A stretch of 64,000 bases of DNA from Pithys albifrons albifrons (lineage: Eukaryota; Chordata; Aves; Passeriformes; Thamnophilidae). Made by a program: the position numbers and the translations under genes. The stretch is from contig NC_092459.1 in NCBI RefSeq assembly GCF_047495875.1, forward strand, positions 35,745,634 through 35,809,633, read 5' to 3'. Below, in pieces: positions 13,401 through 28,400 of the stretch. Under the pieces are notes generated by a model. The model had not been told where the DNA came from. It made no database searches and was given only the letters and a program-made list of their open reading frames with translations. How positions within the stretch are numbered: position 1 is the first letter of the stretch; each line of letters starts with the position of its first letter.

Positions 13401-16400
13401 CAAGGTCAATTTTTCCTTCATGCTTTTAATCCTTATCTGGAGATACAGACATAAGCCTTTGATCACCTGGTTTTATCAAGTCTTTGCTTCTGAATATCAG
13501 CCTCTTTGAATTTCACAGATGCTGCCATTACTTTGATCTGACCAATAATCTGAAGCACACAGGTTTCAAGTGGGAGGGACATTTTATGACTAGAAGTAAT
13601 TGAGGCTTAGAAGAGGATTACGTACCATATCAACCTCAGAAATACTGTCCAAGCTTTCGACTTGCACATCCACCCCAACAGGAATTGCAGGGCCTGAAAG
13701 AGAATGAGATTTAGATATGCAAATAACTGTTCTTTCATATCATCCACATTTAATTAGCACTATAAAGTTCAAAACATTTCTGAACTTACGTCATACATTT
13801 CTGTTAATGGTTCTTCATAGGGGAGCTGGGGGAAGAGTCAGTGAAGGCCTCCTTTGGAACATTGATTATCTTCCCCTTGGTATATACTGCAATGTTGACA
13901 CTCTGCCCAGTTAATCCAGAGCTTGGATGAAACATTTGCATATGTTTTTAAAAACTGAGCTGTCCCATCTTAAATTTTAAGATTTATGAACAAATTTATC
14001 CCCAAGAAAAGGGGACTGAGATGATTAAATGGCAAGCAATGAGCTCTTCCTTGAAGATTTCTCAATTTTTACTGACAAGGCAAGCTATATTAATCTCTCA
14101 GGAGCCCATCACCATTGCCATTCATAAGACTCACTGATGATATTACTAGTTTTCCACAGTAGTTTTAAAATTAGCAACCAAAGAATTCACAAAGAGTAAG
14201 TAAGCAGAAAATGTCCCATAATAAATGCACACTCCTCTATTACTAGAAGCCTTGTATCCAAACTTCACTCTAGAGTACTGTTCATTAATGAACAGGACCT
14301 GCTCAGGTTACTCAAGATCCCCACAGTGTGCCTTCATGCCCATTTCTCATGGTAAGTGCCTACACAGGAGTGCACACCAAGCACAACCCACTGGGCAGGT
14401 CAGCAGGAACCACTGAGGAACAGTCCAGGTGGATCCACTGCTACCCTGTGCTCTCAGTATGTGGCAGTGGCACAGACAGGGCTCACACTGGTGACCCTAT
14501 CCAGCCTATCTCCAGCCTGGGCACTGTCAGTAAGAGAAACCGTGCCAAAGGAAGCAGAAGTTCTACAGACATGTCTGGGACGTGCCCAGCAGAAATTAAT
14601 TTTCCAAGGACCATAGTGGCCTCCATGAAGATTTGCAAAGGTTTTTAGCACTTAGATTTTGAATCTAATTAGCAGTCAGATGGTATGTAAGAGGCACAAC
14701 AATCCCCTTGTAGACTCAGACCCATATTTTCACAGTGCCACAGACAGCAGGGCCTGCTGCATGCATGCATTTTGCCAGAGTAGCATCTTCTTTGGGACCA
14801 CATCCAAGCGCTGAACACATCACAAGCCTGACAAGAGAGCAGAAATGCTATCTGAGAAAGCTGCACACTTTCACAGGTTGCCATCCATCCTGCTCCTGTA
14901 CCTGCTGCAGCTCATACAGACTCTCACACACCTTCAGGGCTTTTTAACACAGCCTTATGTTTGCCCCTGCTGCAGGAGGAAGAAGAACCAACTCAGCTTC
15001 AGTAGGGAAAGGCTGATCACCATGCCCACAATACAAGTTGCAACTGGCCCCAGCACAGGTTTGCCAGGACTTCCATAAGCCAGTCTCACCAAATTACAGC
15101 ACAGCATGCTGATGGTGACACTGTCCCCCTTCCACATGCACAGTTCCATCCTGTTTTGTCCACACCATCCATCAGTGGCTGTGTTGGGTAAAAGCACCCT
15201 GAAGGAAGCCCGGTGGAGCAGGACCAGACTCTTCAGAACCACCAATTCCAATTTAAGTGATGGTTGCCTCCAGCAATGAAGCTGAAACATGGCTAACCCA
15301 GCACTCCTAGATGCTTACAAACACACATCACATTCAGACACACAGCTGTGTGCTTCATACTTCAAAAAAAATTGCCAGGAAACATTTGCAACTGAGAGAA
15401 AGAATTTCTATGTGGCTTTCCTCCTGCTCAGTAACACGTTTGGGTTTGGGTTTTTTTAAACAAGGTAGCATAAAGCACTCTATCTGTGGTGATAACAAAC
15501 ATCTGTTGGTAGCCAATTAGCCTTTTTTTTTGCTCAGATACCTTGGGAAGTCACAAATGATGAAGAGTAGTCATACATCAAGAAGAGCCTGGAGAATAAT
15601 TCAAACACTTATTTATTTCCTTAAAGCCTTTAAATACCTAGTAGTTCTTCAGTGGGGCCATGCTTGTGACACTTCATTTGGGCCTCTGCTACTGCAAAGT
15701 CTCTTGTTTGCTTGCACTAATTAAAAAATCTCGTCAGAAAAGCTCCACGGTCCAACACAGCCCATACCAGGGCAGGCACAAGGCTACCCTCAGCACTGCC
15801 TCTGCCTTTTACCAGAGAAAATATGTGTAATTAATATTACGTATTGTCATATTCAGCTGGGGACACTGCAGTAGTGCCCACAGTGCTTCCAAAAAGCCAT
15901 GCCATGGTAGGCACGGTACTGATGGAAAAGACATGGTCTCTGACAGGACAGCTTTGCAGTGCAATCAGGTTGTGCCAGAAGAGGATGGCAGTGGCTGGCT
16001 GTGGTATTTCCCACTGTGTCTCCCTGGTGCTGAGGGATTGTGTGCCAACACATGCTGGGCAGCCCTCACAGCTTCCAGACTGCAAGAGAGACACTCTATG
16101 TATAAATCCTTAATTTAGCCTTGATTCAGGAAATCAACACCCACCCAAAATCTATTTACTGCTGCAATTCCTATGCTTGTCTGAACAATAATCACAGATT
16201 AAAAAACACAACAACAAACAACTAAAAACCAAACCCACAAATTTAAGAACACTGCCAAGCTGGAATGTCCGCTGTTCTATTTCTTCCCTATCTGCTCTTC
16301 AAGATAAAATATTATGTCCATGTTCTTTTCCTTGTTTTTGTTCCTGCATCAAATTCTCAATAACAAGCAGTTACCCCATTGCAAGGACAAAGCCTAAGTT

Positions 16401-19400
16401 TCAGTCTGGAGCTGCCACAAAGCTTTATTAACCCAAAATACTGTCCCATGCTAAGCCAGATGGTCTGGAAAGCCCTTGAGAGAAGAGTCTCAAGGTTGTG
16501 TTAGGTGCTTGGTACATCAGTAAAACTGCTTTTACTTATTTCTTTTTTGCAGTTAATCATAAATTTGAGGGATGATAAAACAGTGATTGTAATGGAAGGA
16601 GAAATTGTTTGAATGCTGGACTCAAATGTTTAGTTCTTAATATAGACAACATGAAGATAAGACTGTAAAACCAAGTTAGCAGAAATACTTACTCTACCTT
16701 TCTTGGGCAAACTCTTACTACAATCAGCAGAAGGAATCACTGCTTTTCCCTTCTCCCTGCTCCTCATTCAGCACGTGGGGCTGAGGCAGTGAGAAAGCAC
16801 ACAAATGGGAATGAGGGCACATTGGAAAATCTAGAATCTTTGGAGGAGGCTTAGACAAGAAGTTGGGTTGAGCAGGAAAGGGTGAGTAAAGGGCCAGTTG
16901 GGACAGCCCAAATGTTGCTGCCTGTGAGCTACTGACAGTAATCAAATGATCACCAAGTCCTGCTCCAGGCAATGAGCATAACTGATAATGATAATTGCAT
17001 ATTCACTTTGCCAAATTCCTCATCAAATGCACAAGGGACAAGCAAAAGAAAACAAAGCTCTTTACTGAGAGGGCAGAGGATGATGAGAGTGTGAATGTGA
17101 AGGGACAAGAACAGCTGAGATGGTATATGACACACTGAACTGGTAGACAGAAAAAGTAACCTAGATTATAGCATTAAACACAAAAAATCCCTCAACCAAC
17201 TTGTCCTTGACATAAACAACATTTTATCAATATTCATTGTTCTTCATAAAAAAGAAATATAGAAGTATCATCTTAGAAAATTAAAAGCAGGAAAAGACCT
17301 GAATACCATAACACTGGAGAAATCTCAAAGCTCGAGGATGGGATGTTTGCTGCTGGACAGGAAGCTAAACGGATCAATGTGAAAGCTGTGGATTTGGCTG
17401 ACAAAAGGAAGCAGTTCTGCTTTGCTCAGACTGCAGTCCAGCAAAGTTTTTCAGCTTATACTCTAGAGTGTCTGAAAAATATCAGCCAAATTCATGGAAT
17501 TATTCAAATTAAACAAGTATTTACAGATCAAGGTCTAGACATAACTTGTATAATCTTCAACTACAGCATTTCTTCCAGAAACAGCAAACACATCAACATT
17601 TATTATCCACAGCAATATCTTGCAGAGCACAATTCCTAATTCAGCAGGATTGATTCAATCAGAAAACAAATGCTAGACTCTTAAATCTTCATAAAAATCA
17701 CAAGCTTCCACTTATAGTACAGACATGAACCCACTAACAGACAATTCCCCTTGCACCTCAGACCAGCACAGTGGCAGCTTCCCAGCAAGCTCAAGATACA
17801 CAGTCATCAGCAAATCTGACGATATAAAAATTGAAAATGGAAAATAGGAGGTTTTCCTTTTGAAGGAGATTTTTATTTGTGTGTTGAGAGACGATTTAAG
17901 TGACCTGAAGCACAGACTGAGGCTGATGGGAGTGCTTCTGCTTTCTGTCTTTTATTGAGCAGTATCCATTAGCCCCACAATTTCTGCATAGGATTCATAT
18001 GTTACATGATGGAGCACCCTTGCACCTTCTCACTGTAGAGATATTGTCTTCTGAAAATGAATCCACATTTGGAATCCACTCACAGAAATAGACCACAACC
18101 TATTACCTTAAATTCCTGCACGTCCGTGTTCCAGCCTCAAATCAAACTTTGATATTGAAATGATACTGAGGAACCAGCCTGTGGTTTGTGACTTCATCTG
18201 TCTTTATTCCTTTGCCAAGTTCACAATGTGGTGTGCAGTGGCCAGAATGGTCCCTCATTTCTCTTTCTCCTGCAGTAAACTGCTCTGTTTTGAGACCCAC
18301 TCTCCAGTGAAAGCCATTACACATTCAGCTTAGGTGCTGCACGTAGAAAAGATGGTGTTCAGGATACCTTTAGAGAAGAGCCACCTTGCACCTGCATTCA
18401 GTGGTTGTACAAGGAGAATACATGGACACAAAAGTCTTCATTTTGGGTGTGTTCTGACACAAAGAAGACTTTGTGGCTTGTTTCACCTTCCAGAAACTCT
18501 AGTTTGAAAATCAAGCTCTGCCCCAGGTTGAATGGGATGCCTGGCCTGGGGCTAACTTGTCTGGTGAACCCAGGAGGTTTCCACAAGTTCTGTTCAGGAA
18601 TGACTTCAGAAGGTGCCCTACATGAAAGCCTGGTGCATCCCAGTGTGTTTCTGCACCTAAAAACACTCACCAAGGAGCAGCATGAAATCTTCAAAGGCTG
18701 AGTCAGTTCCCAGTTAGAACTGGGGACAAACATAGCTTTATTTCTGAACACTGGAGCAGGCTTTGGAAGATAGGGAAGAGCGTGCTACCATGAAGATGCC
18801 TGGAGTCAGTTTTCTGCTCCAGCTCTGAGACTAAAGCTTTGTGACATCTCTTTATTTTTTCTCTTTGGCAGTGCTTTCAAAGGCTCATTGTTTCCCTCTG
18901 AGACAGTGTCTCTGTTCACTCATCTATCTTTGAAGCAGTGAGGCAGATGCAGGCCCTGAGATAAAAATATCCACAAGGGAAACGAGTAAGTTTGAGACTT
19001 CTTTACTGACAGACATCTCGTGCACAGCTGCAGAGGCTGAAAACATCCACAGGAGATCCCATGTCTGCAAGCTGCAAAACAGTTTTCACTATCTTTCAGT
19101 ATCTTTGTGTGTGTGTTTATATATATATATACTTTTTAATGAATTTATATATGAATGGGACCTCTTAGGTGTGGGCAGGTTCCAGGAAGCCACCACCATG
19201 ATATGCTCATCACGTGCCTCATGACTGTAAAGAGCTTCGCTTCTCTGCATCTCATTCACAGCTGTTCATCAGCAGAGAAGCAAGTTTTATTCCAGCCCTT
19301 GACAGTAATGCTAAAGGAACTACTTATGCCTTATTCACCCCACCATTCATCCATCCTGGCAAAAATACTGCCCAGAAAGGGCAACAAGGACCAGCCGAAG

Positions 19401-22400
19401 TTAGGCTACTAAGCTATGAGCAAATATAATAAAAGTAAAGCATTAGACTGGTCCTTAATAAAGAAGATACAGCTATTTTAAGTATCAACTAAAGCTGCTT
19501 ATTCATGGGCTCCCTGTAAAATATGAGATGTCATAGATGAAATGCTTAAAATGGGTGTTTAAGGAAGGCAGGAAAACAAACATTTACATAATCTTTAAAA
19601 ATTAATAATAGTAAATAATACCTGAACATCTGCTAGCTAGAACAAGGTCACTGACATGGAGATAACTCCCTAAGGGTCAAAAACCCTGCAGTCTCTCTCA
19701 GCTTATGGAGGCTTTTTGACCATCAACAAAGCAAAAAACTTTCCCATTGCCTCTGTACCCAATCGCCTGTCTCTAATGGGCTGGGGGCAGGCAAGACAAC
19801 CATGCTTATTGGGCTGTTAATAATACAACTTATACAACATTTGTTTGCTCACTTGCTCTTTACAAAGATACTTCTACTTGAAAAACCCTTCACCTTTCTC
19901 TAATGTTTTTTCTTTCATTTCACCTTGCATAGCCCCAGTCTTCTCCTTCCAGTGGCCACAGCTGTGTTGGGCTGGCAGCTTGCTGACAACCCTTTGCAGA
20001 CTCACAGGAGTCACCACGGCTGCCATGAAGCAGCTCACACGCCAAGCCCTTTTAGCTTAAAGTTCAATGGTGAAGCTGTAGACTGGTCAACCAAACTTGG
20101 GAACCATCATGTTTACAGTTCTGGGTTTCTTTCCAGCTTAATGTCCCTCACAGTTTCCTTATGATATTATTTACACTTTCCAGAATTGAAGTGATTTTTG
20201 CACCTGCACTGTAACATCACAGGCCCGGTGCAATGCCACAAGGCTGGAATCGCTATTAGACAGCGGTCCTTGAGCTGCTCTCACAGAGGGTCTTAGTGAC
20301 CAGTCACATGCATCCCATGGGCTCCTCTTCTCTGCTTCCACAGTACAAAAGCCTTTTTGTGCTACGCAGGTCAGACCATATCAGTTTGACTGACATTGCC
20401 ACAGCAAAAAACTGGAAGTACTCACAGTGCATGACAAATCTCTGTGACTGCCTGACAAATAACATTACAGATGAAAATATGAAGATTGCCTCTTACCAGA
20501 CTTTTGTTTTCTTTCCTTTATATTTTTCCCATTTTTATCCATCACTTAAAATATGCTACATAACTGCAGCTGTACAAGAACCTGCAGCACCCACTATCTC
20601 CATGTAAGCCATTCTTTCCAAGGCTGGAGCCTCAACGAAACTGTTCCCATGCTTTGCTCCTTATCACATGCAACTTTGGCGCAACTCTGCTAATACTATA
20701 CCTTTGTCCCAGAAATCTCTGCAAGTTAAGGAGGGTTTAAGCAAAAATTAATAAAAACACCTTCTCAACAAAGTCTGTTAGGATATTTCTCAATTTTATA
20801 AATATGATTCCAAGTTTTTTGGCTCTAGAAGCATATTAGTGCTGTGATGAGAGGCGGCATGGGAAAACAAGATGGAGATTAAAATGCAGTTACAGTAACA
20901 CTGGAAGAGTGACTCTGTAATTATGTGTGTGCGTTTGGTGTGATCTGCACAGAAGTGTTCCTCCCAGGCTCTGTGACACTGATGAAAATAGTAAAAATTG
21001 GATATGTTTCCAGAAATACAGTGCAGTGGTGGAACTGGGCATTAAACCCTAAACCATCAGCACAACAGAACAAAACCCCACAGCTTCTCCAAGAACACAG
21101 ACATCATGCCCTGACATATATCGACTTAGGGAAAAAAAGTTTTAAAAATCACTGTGGCTCCTCAGCTATCTCCAATTGAGTCAAGGGAAGGAGTCCAAAT
21201 CTCCTCCTGGAGAAGCCCTGTCATCCCACCCCATCAGACTCAGGAGCCATTTGTCAGGTATTGTGTCCAGAGTGGTGACAGCTGCAGACAGGACAAATCG
21301 GCACTTCTTATTTGTCCACACCAGGCATTCAGAAGTCATTAGCCAAGCTGCAAAAACTGAGGTTGGCCAAAAAAAAACCCCCAAACATACAAAAACCCAA
21401 ACATTTGAAAACATAACACAACACCCTTGAGGTTTATAGCAGGGCAGGGCATACCTGACACTGAAGGAGGCACATACAATTTAGTGAACTTACTCAACAG
21501 AACACATCATCTGCCTCTCTGGAAAGTTGATAGTAAATCAGCAATCCATCTTCATGTGTATGAAACCACACAGCTGCCTATCTACCTTCAGAAGACAACA
21601 TACTAGTGATAGTAATTAATGAAGTATCAATCAAAATCATTGGAAGTCTTCAAGGTCAGATTGGATGGAGCTTTGAGCAACCTTGTCTAGAAGAAAGTGT
21701 CCCTTCTCATGGTAGAGTGTTTAGAACTACAGGTTATTTAAGGTCTCTTCCAACCCAAACCATTCTGTGTTTTTGTGACAAAGCAGTGCCATGCCAGTGT
21801 AAGGAAAGTTCTCCATTTTCTCCTAGCAAGGATGGAATGTGATCCACCTAATGAGTTCTTTACTTTGCAAATTGATCACATCAGCTAAAAAGCTCATTGT
21901 AACTTCACAACTATAAGTGAATATTCAAACCTGCAGCTTGTTACTCTTCTCAGTAGAGTGAAACACTTACCAGCAGGGTCCATCCTGAGCTCTGGGGAAT
22001 GACAGCCAAAACCAGAGTCAATTGCAGCAACAGGAAGGAATGTAGGAATTGTACAGAGCACAAAGCACTATGAAATGACCATGAAGCCTCTTTGAATTGG
22101 CACCAAGTCCTGTCCTTTCACACTGATGCACCTGGCCAGAGGTTTGGTGTTTTGCTTGTTTGTTTTTAATTGAGATGGTTAGTTAGATTACTATTTTTAA
22201 TTAAATAAGCATGAAAACAAGAGAACACTTTTATTCTCACCTCCAAAAGCTGGTCGCATGGTGAAGTCATGTTCATCAACTCTGAGAAGCTGCTCCGTCT
22301 TTCCTTTCCAGGCTTTGGTCATATCATGATTCTTCTTAAATATGTGACTGCAAAAGACAGCAATAGCATTGGTCCTATGTCTCTTTGCCTGAGCTGCAGC

Positions 22401-25400
22401 TGAGTTCTGCCAGCCCAATTTTGGAGCTGCAGGAGCAGCAGCTTGGTAGGCACAGTCCCAGGGAAGGAAGCAGTGGGGCTGCCAGCACAAAAGGCTGCCT
22501 TTCCACAGCACTTTGTGCCCATATAGGAAGCCCTGCTGTCTCTGCCACTCCAAGATGGACACGATGCTCCCTCCACCCCATACTCCACAGCTCCCAGAGA
22601 GGCACAAGGCTGAGAGCACAGCATCTCATGGAGGAGCTGGGATGCAACAAGTGTCACGGCTACAGCAAGCAGCAGAAGCAGCTGGCTGCCCCACGTTACC
22701 TGGCCAGGATTTGGCCAGGTACCAAGGAACATTGTCATGAGAAAGCTCTTTCTGATGGCGGTCACGCAATGTCACACACTATTCTGAGACTATCTGCCCC
22801 AGGAAGTTCAGTTCAGTGCCAACAGTTTCTGTGGACAGAGGGCTTGCCTTCTCTTCTGGCTTCAGCAATGAGAAAACCACTCATTCCTCCCCACAATAGC
22901 AGGAAAAGAGGAATTTTAGCTAAAGACGTCTGCAATCCTTCATTTTTCTGAATATTAAGGTAGGAAAAATTCTAACCTTTTATTTGATACTTTATATGAC
23001 AACAGTAGAACAAAGATGACAACAAACCCTTGAGAAAAGTGCAAGATAGTAACTAAAATAACTAACCAGCAGACAAAAATGCATTTCTGGAAGAAAATCC
23101 AGATCAGCATCCCTGGCTGTTCTGCAGTGATGCAGGATGGAGAACTCGGACCATTAAGGTTCCTCAACCCCTTTGCTCCAGACATAAGATACAACTAAGT
23201 TATAAATATTGCGGCAATGAGCTGTTTGTCAGTAACTTACTAAGGAATTTTATACAAAAGGGTTCAGATTCCTTTGCCTCTGTGGAAGAATATTACTGAA
23301 AATAAAGAATTAAAAATCTTGGAGAAAAATAAAGCGACTACTTAAGCTTGAAATCTTGATCAAAAATTCAGAGCTTACAAAATAATCACCACACTGATAA
23401 GTGTGGCTGTGGAAAGGAGTGAGCTTAGATTCATTAAAATACAAGGCACGATGAGTATGAGGCAAAGGGAGCAAAAATCAGAAGAAAAGTTTCCCATTGA
23501 GCACTCATTGCAGACAAGAAAACAATGAAACCCAAGGGGTGTTGATAGCTGCTGCTAATATCAATAACCCGTTCAATTTAATAAGGCAGTGAAAAGGAAG
23601 CAACAGAATTTGAAAATAAATGTATCAAATGAATGTTTTGAAGGAATATAACCCCTTGTGCTCCAGGGCACATGCTGCATAGAAAAAGTTGGATTCCTCT
23701 CACATCACTTTGGACTCCTGTTTCAGTCAGGCTGTTGGAGCGCCTGTCGGCTGTGAAAGAGCCATCTGGAGCAAGCAAGCTTGACACAGCTAAGCATAAT
23801 TATGATAATGCATTAATGGTTACCTAAAAGCAGGGTGTAAAACCAAGCACAGATAGTAATGGGAATGGTTGGAGGCAAAAGTTTAGCTTTTAACTGCTTG
23901 TTTAGTGTCTCTGCAAAGGTTAGGGCTGCTGCCAGAGTGCTCCACTTCACCATCTGCAGTACTGCCTCCATGCCTGAAAAGCTGCAAGTGGGGTAGAAGG
24001 ATCTTCCTGTGTCTGCTTGACTTTAATTATTGGGGAAAGGCTGAAGTACCACTGAATGTTCAATCAAGTCTCTATCCTCAAAGAATGGGGGGAAAAATCT
24101 AATTAAAAATCCAATATAACTTTGGATTGCCCGCTGTATGAGGAATTAGTGTGGAATACCCTGGCAGTATTACAGTGCCATCTTGTAAATCGATGGCTCA
24201 GCCACACTGAAATGCTGTGCTTTGATCAATTCTTTTAAAAATCATCAAACAGCAAAGAGCACACAGGAGAGTTGCTCCAAACAGTCTGTGGCCACAGAGG
24301 CTTCAGAGGGCTGGCTGGGGACACAGACACTGAGGAAGGAAACAGATTTTCAAGCACTTCCTGAGCCTGAGGTTGCATTTAATAGCCAGTATTTAATCAT
24401 TAGTTCATGCCTAATCCTTCAGGTGTGTGATGGACGATTCAGAATTTATAGGTAGAACTCTGTCAGTTCCTTTATAATCAATCCATTTACAAAGATTTTG
24501 TATGAAGATATTTTTAATGACAGGAAGTCTACACAGCCTTTGAAATGTGTAACTACTTTTGTCTATTTAATCCAATTCAAGACCAAATTTGTTTGAAAAA
24601 AAATATACAATAGTGTTTGACATCAACTAGGGGGGTATCATCTGACCCTCTTCAGCAGGTACTCCATGGCCCCCCAGTTCTTAACTGGCATAGGGAGCAT
24701 GTCATTACCTGCAGCAGAGATGACACCAGCTGCCAGTGCCTTTGCAGAGCTGAAGGGTGCACTGAATGCTGCTGCCCATCAGGTGCCCTTACTAACAGTC
24801 TGATCACTGCTGTCTCATAAATCCCCCCTGATGTATTCATGGTCTTCAGCATTTCTGATTACAGATTTGTCAGGGTTTCTTTCAGCTTTATGCACTGTCT
24901 GCAATTTACCACTATTCATTTCAGCCATCCATCCTCTTTTTTTTGCCAAGTTTGTCATATATAATTTTACTGCTGTTTATATGTCATTCAAAGGGGATGA
25001 ATTTGATAAATCTGACTTTTGTGAGGAATTGTTGCTGTTTACAGAGGAGAGGACAGGTATCTCACTGAGCTTCAGGTAAAGGCTTCTCTGTTATTGCTCT
25101 TTTTTAAAAAACTATTTTCATATCCAGTCACTTTTATCCAGAATTGTTCTCAATTGCATAAAATAGATGCTTTTTATATTGCCAAATATATGAAAGAAAA
25201 TTAAATATTGCTGGCATAAGAAACTACAGATAACAGCTCAGCAGGAGTCAAATAAGCCGCGCTTATCTATGCAGACATTCAGACTTTCCAGAGCAATATA
25301 AAAAACCATATCAAAATGGAAACAGCCTCATGCCTTAGGGTGTAAGGCAATGGCTAAGAGGTGAGCCTGAAAACAAACATGATCTCCAATCCAAGCATGG

Positions 25401-28400
25401 CACAGCTGTTGGCAGCCAGAGTCTAGGAGGTATCTGCACCTTCCTCTGGGGAATTCAGCACTGTCTTTGGTCACAAGATGATTTCACATGGTCACAGGAA
25501 CTTGGTTCCAATTACCTACTGGGATTCAGAAAAGTATTGCTACAGTTTCACTGAAAATTTTACCACACTTCATTAAGTTCTTTGAGGGGGATAAAAAAAA
25601 TCCCAAAATGCTTTAGTTGAAGGTGTCATTTACTTTGTATAATAGCCATATCAAGTTGGAGGAAACTTGCACACTGTGTAAACCTGGCACTAAGAAGTAC
25701 AAAACCTCCTGTTTTTCTAATGAACAACACAGGTGACTACTGCAAAGACCTCCTACAAGCTAAATGAAAAAGACAAGGTACAACAAGTTTGTGACTGTCG
25801 TAACAACTAGCCCACCCCTAGATATGCATTCCAAATTTATTATCTCCACTGTGCTATGAGTGTATCCCACATAGATGTGTATCTTTACTCTTAATGTACG
25901 TGGATCACATGGGATCAGAGGTGGTTGAGAAATTTCTGACAATCTTGGAACCTCAAGCTCCTTGATTTTGTCAAAGTCTCTTTCCATTGCCTGTCAGGGC
26001 CACCAATTTAAGTGCTGGAAGAGCCCAGAAAGCCCTGGCATCTCCACAATAAGACAGGTCTATCTTGGTTTGCATGGATGGCCACACTAGTCCCCGTTGC
26101 TCTCAGAATCTCAGGGGAAATACTCTGCTGCCCTACCTCTGAATGTAGCATGCTTCTCACGTACTCATCTGTAGGTTCATGTCAGGAACAGGAAGCAAAG
26201 TGACTTTCCTTGCGAGGTTTCTAGAAAAACTAAACCAGACTCCAGAAAATGATTGACACAAGATCAAAGGGTGTGCACAATCACTGCTATCGCACACATT
26301 CTGTATCTGCTTTTGTTTCACATTACTATTTGGCCCTGCTGTGATGCAACACAGCAGTGTTGGGGAAAAGATCTTAGGAGACATCAAACCTTACACAATA
26401 GAAGTTCTGCAAGGCCCTGGACTTGAGCCTCAGGTGAGCAACACACCTGTGAATAATTGTTATCAACATGTTAATCACTGAGCCACTTACAAACTCGCCA
26501 TTTTCTGAGAAACCACCAGGGAGCAGAGGGATTCCCTAGGGGCTGGGAGGTCAGAGGACAGTTCTGCATTATCTGGCTGAAAGAAGTGAGAAAAACACAG
26601 CTCTGCAAGGAAGCAGAGGGAACCTGCTGCCAGCAGCAGTTTCGGCAGGGATCACTAGACTACTTCAATGGACTGCTGTTTGGAGAAACAATCTGTGTGC
26701 TGAGCCTTGTGCTACCATGCCCTGATGGTTGTCTTCTGCTTCTGGGTCCCAAACCAGGGCTGGCATATAGCATGCCCTGAAAATTGCATCTCTAATGAGA
26801 TACTCCAAATCACTGCTCACTTTCAAAAATCTTGGCAATAAGTCTGTAGCTAACAAAAGCTCAAAGACACTTTCATTTCAAAGGCATAGCGTTTCTGCTG
26901 ATTGAAGCAGGAGGCTTTGCGCAGCTGGTAGGACAGAGGAACAGGAAGACTGAGTCAAGTGAGTGTTAGATTGATGAAAACACGGCATTCACTGGCACGA
27001 TTGAGATGGTAAATGTCTCCTGAGCTCTCAATTTATGCAGAACAATAAACATTACCACAAGCATTATCAGCAATTTTTGTAGAGCAATAAATAGTAACAA
27101 AAGTAGTAATTTTCAGAGCTTCTTTTACTCTGTGTGGAAATTCTGTCCAGCTGGATAATCCAGAACTGGAGGCATTTGTTTGCAATTCCTGAGAGGCAGC
27201 CACTGCCGAGCTACTGAAGAGTACCACAAACTGTTTCAAAAACTCAGTGCTGGACATTCCAGCACCACTTGCTTGGCACTTACGGCAAGGCTGACGCACT
27301 GAGGAAGGTCCAAGCACAGATACACGCTGTGTACAGCCAGTACTACTTGTAGCAAGTCTGACATGCCCCAGCAGCATTAGCCTAGACTGTGTACTCAGCT
27401 CTCTGGCAAACCCCAGCCATGAACATGGCAGCACAGACCACTCCACACATACACCTGCACCTTTCCACACTTACACCCCTTCCTTCAGCACCAGTCTCTT
27501 CTTCCTCTCGGGAAATTTATTCCCTGGTGTGAAGCTAAGGCAGGGGCGAGCATGCTCTGCCCAGCAGTCACCCAGGGAACTCCGACCAAAGGTTTCACTT
27601 TGCAGTTCATTTATCACTTGATTTCTCCAAACAAAATGAAATGCAAACATTTTTAACCAACAGTTCCACTAGTTACGAGCCCCTAGTTTCGTGCACCATT
27701 TGTCAGCTTGCACATCAGCAAGAATGCCCTCAACTTCATACTAACAGGTATCATTGATATCCTTCAGTTTTGCCGTATAAGTGGCAGAGACTGTATACTT
27801 TGGAAAAAATGAAAAACTGACATCAAAGTACGAAGCCAAGAGCTGCTACTCAACGAGCACACACCAATTTCTTACACAAAGCCTGGGCTCTCCAGAGCGC
27901 AACATGAAGCTGCGCCAGGCAATCATCAGGGTGGTGATGCACAGTTTTTTCTTTAAGTTATACCTGTAGGACCAGTTACCCCAAGCCCTCAGAGCTCCAT
28001 AGGCAAGGAACTCCATACAATGGGAAACTCTACACAATGTCAAAGCAAAGCTACAGAATTGAAGGTGTTCTGCACTTGCACAACCCAAGCTATCTTCTTG
28101 AAGTCAGTATAAAGATCTTTGTATAAATCTTTAGATCAGGTTAATGGACACAAAATATCAAACTTATCAAATAGAGATTCCCAAATATATGAATATATTT
28201 TGCTTGATTAGTACCCTTACTGCAAAATTTCTCTGTTTCTTACGGTAAATCAGAAAGAGAAGAACTAAGCAGAAAATGTGATGAAATTATTTAAAAGATC
28301 ATTGTTTTAATTTCTCTTATATGATTAGGAAACCAGCATAGCAACCAGTTTTAGTCTGCCTTTACTAGATGAGTACACTATTCATTGCTGGTTTAAAGAC

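Larger units (their letters stand above)
9683..13625 (-). other. GABRR2 intron 3
   Basis: Holds the ERVL-type LTR, the CCCTGA array and a short CR1 end. The stretch 10550-11021, left of the LTR, could be decayed proviral interior but shows no readable gene. Confidence 0.8.
13694..22240 (-). other. GABRR2 intron 2
   Basis: 8.5 kb. One CR1 end near 21.7 kb and a GT/TA microsatellite near 19.1 kb. The remainder is unremarkable single-copy-looking sequence. Confidence 0.8.

Noticed and set aside
22385..22951. 188-codon plus-strand frame
   Set aside because: No recognisable domain, intronic and antisense to GABRR2; open frames of similar length occur there on the other strand too. Kept only as a low-interest observation.
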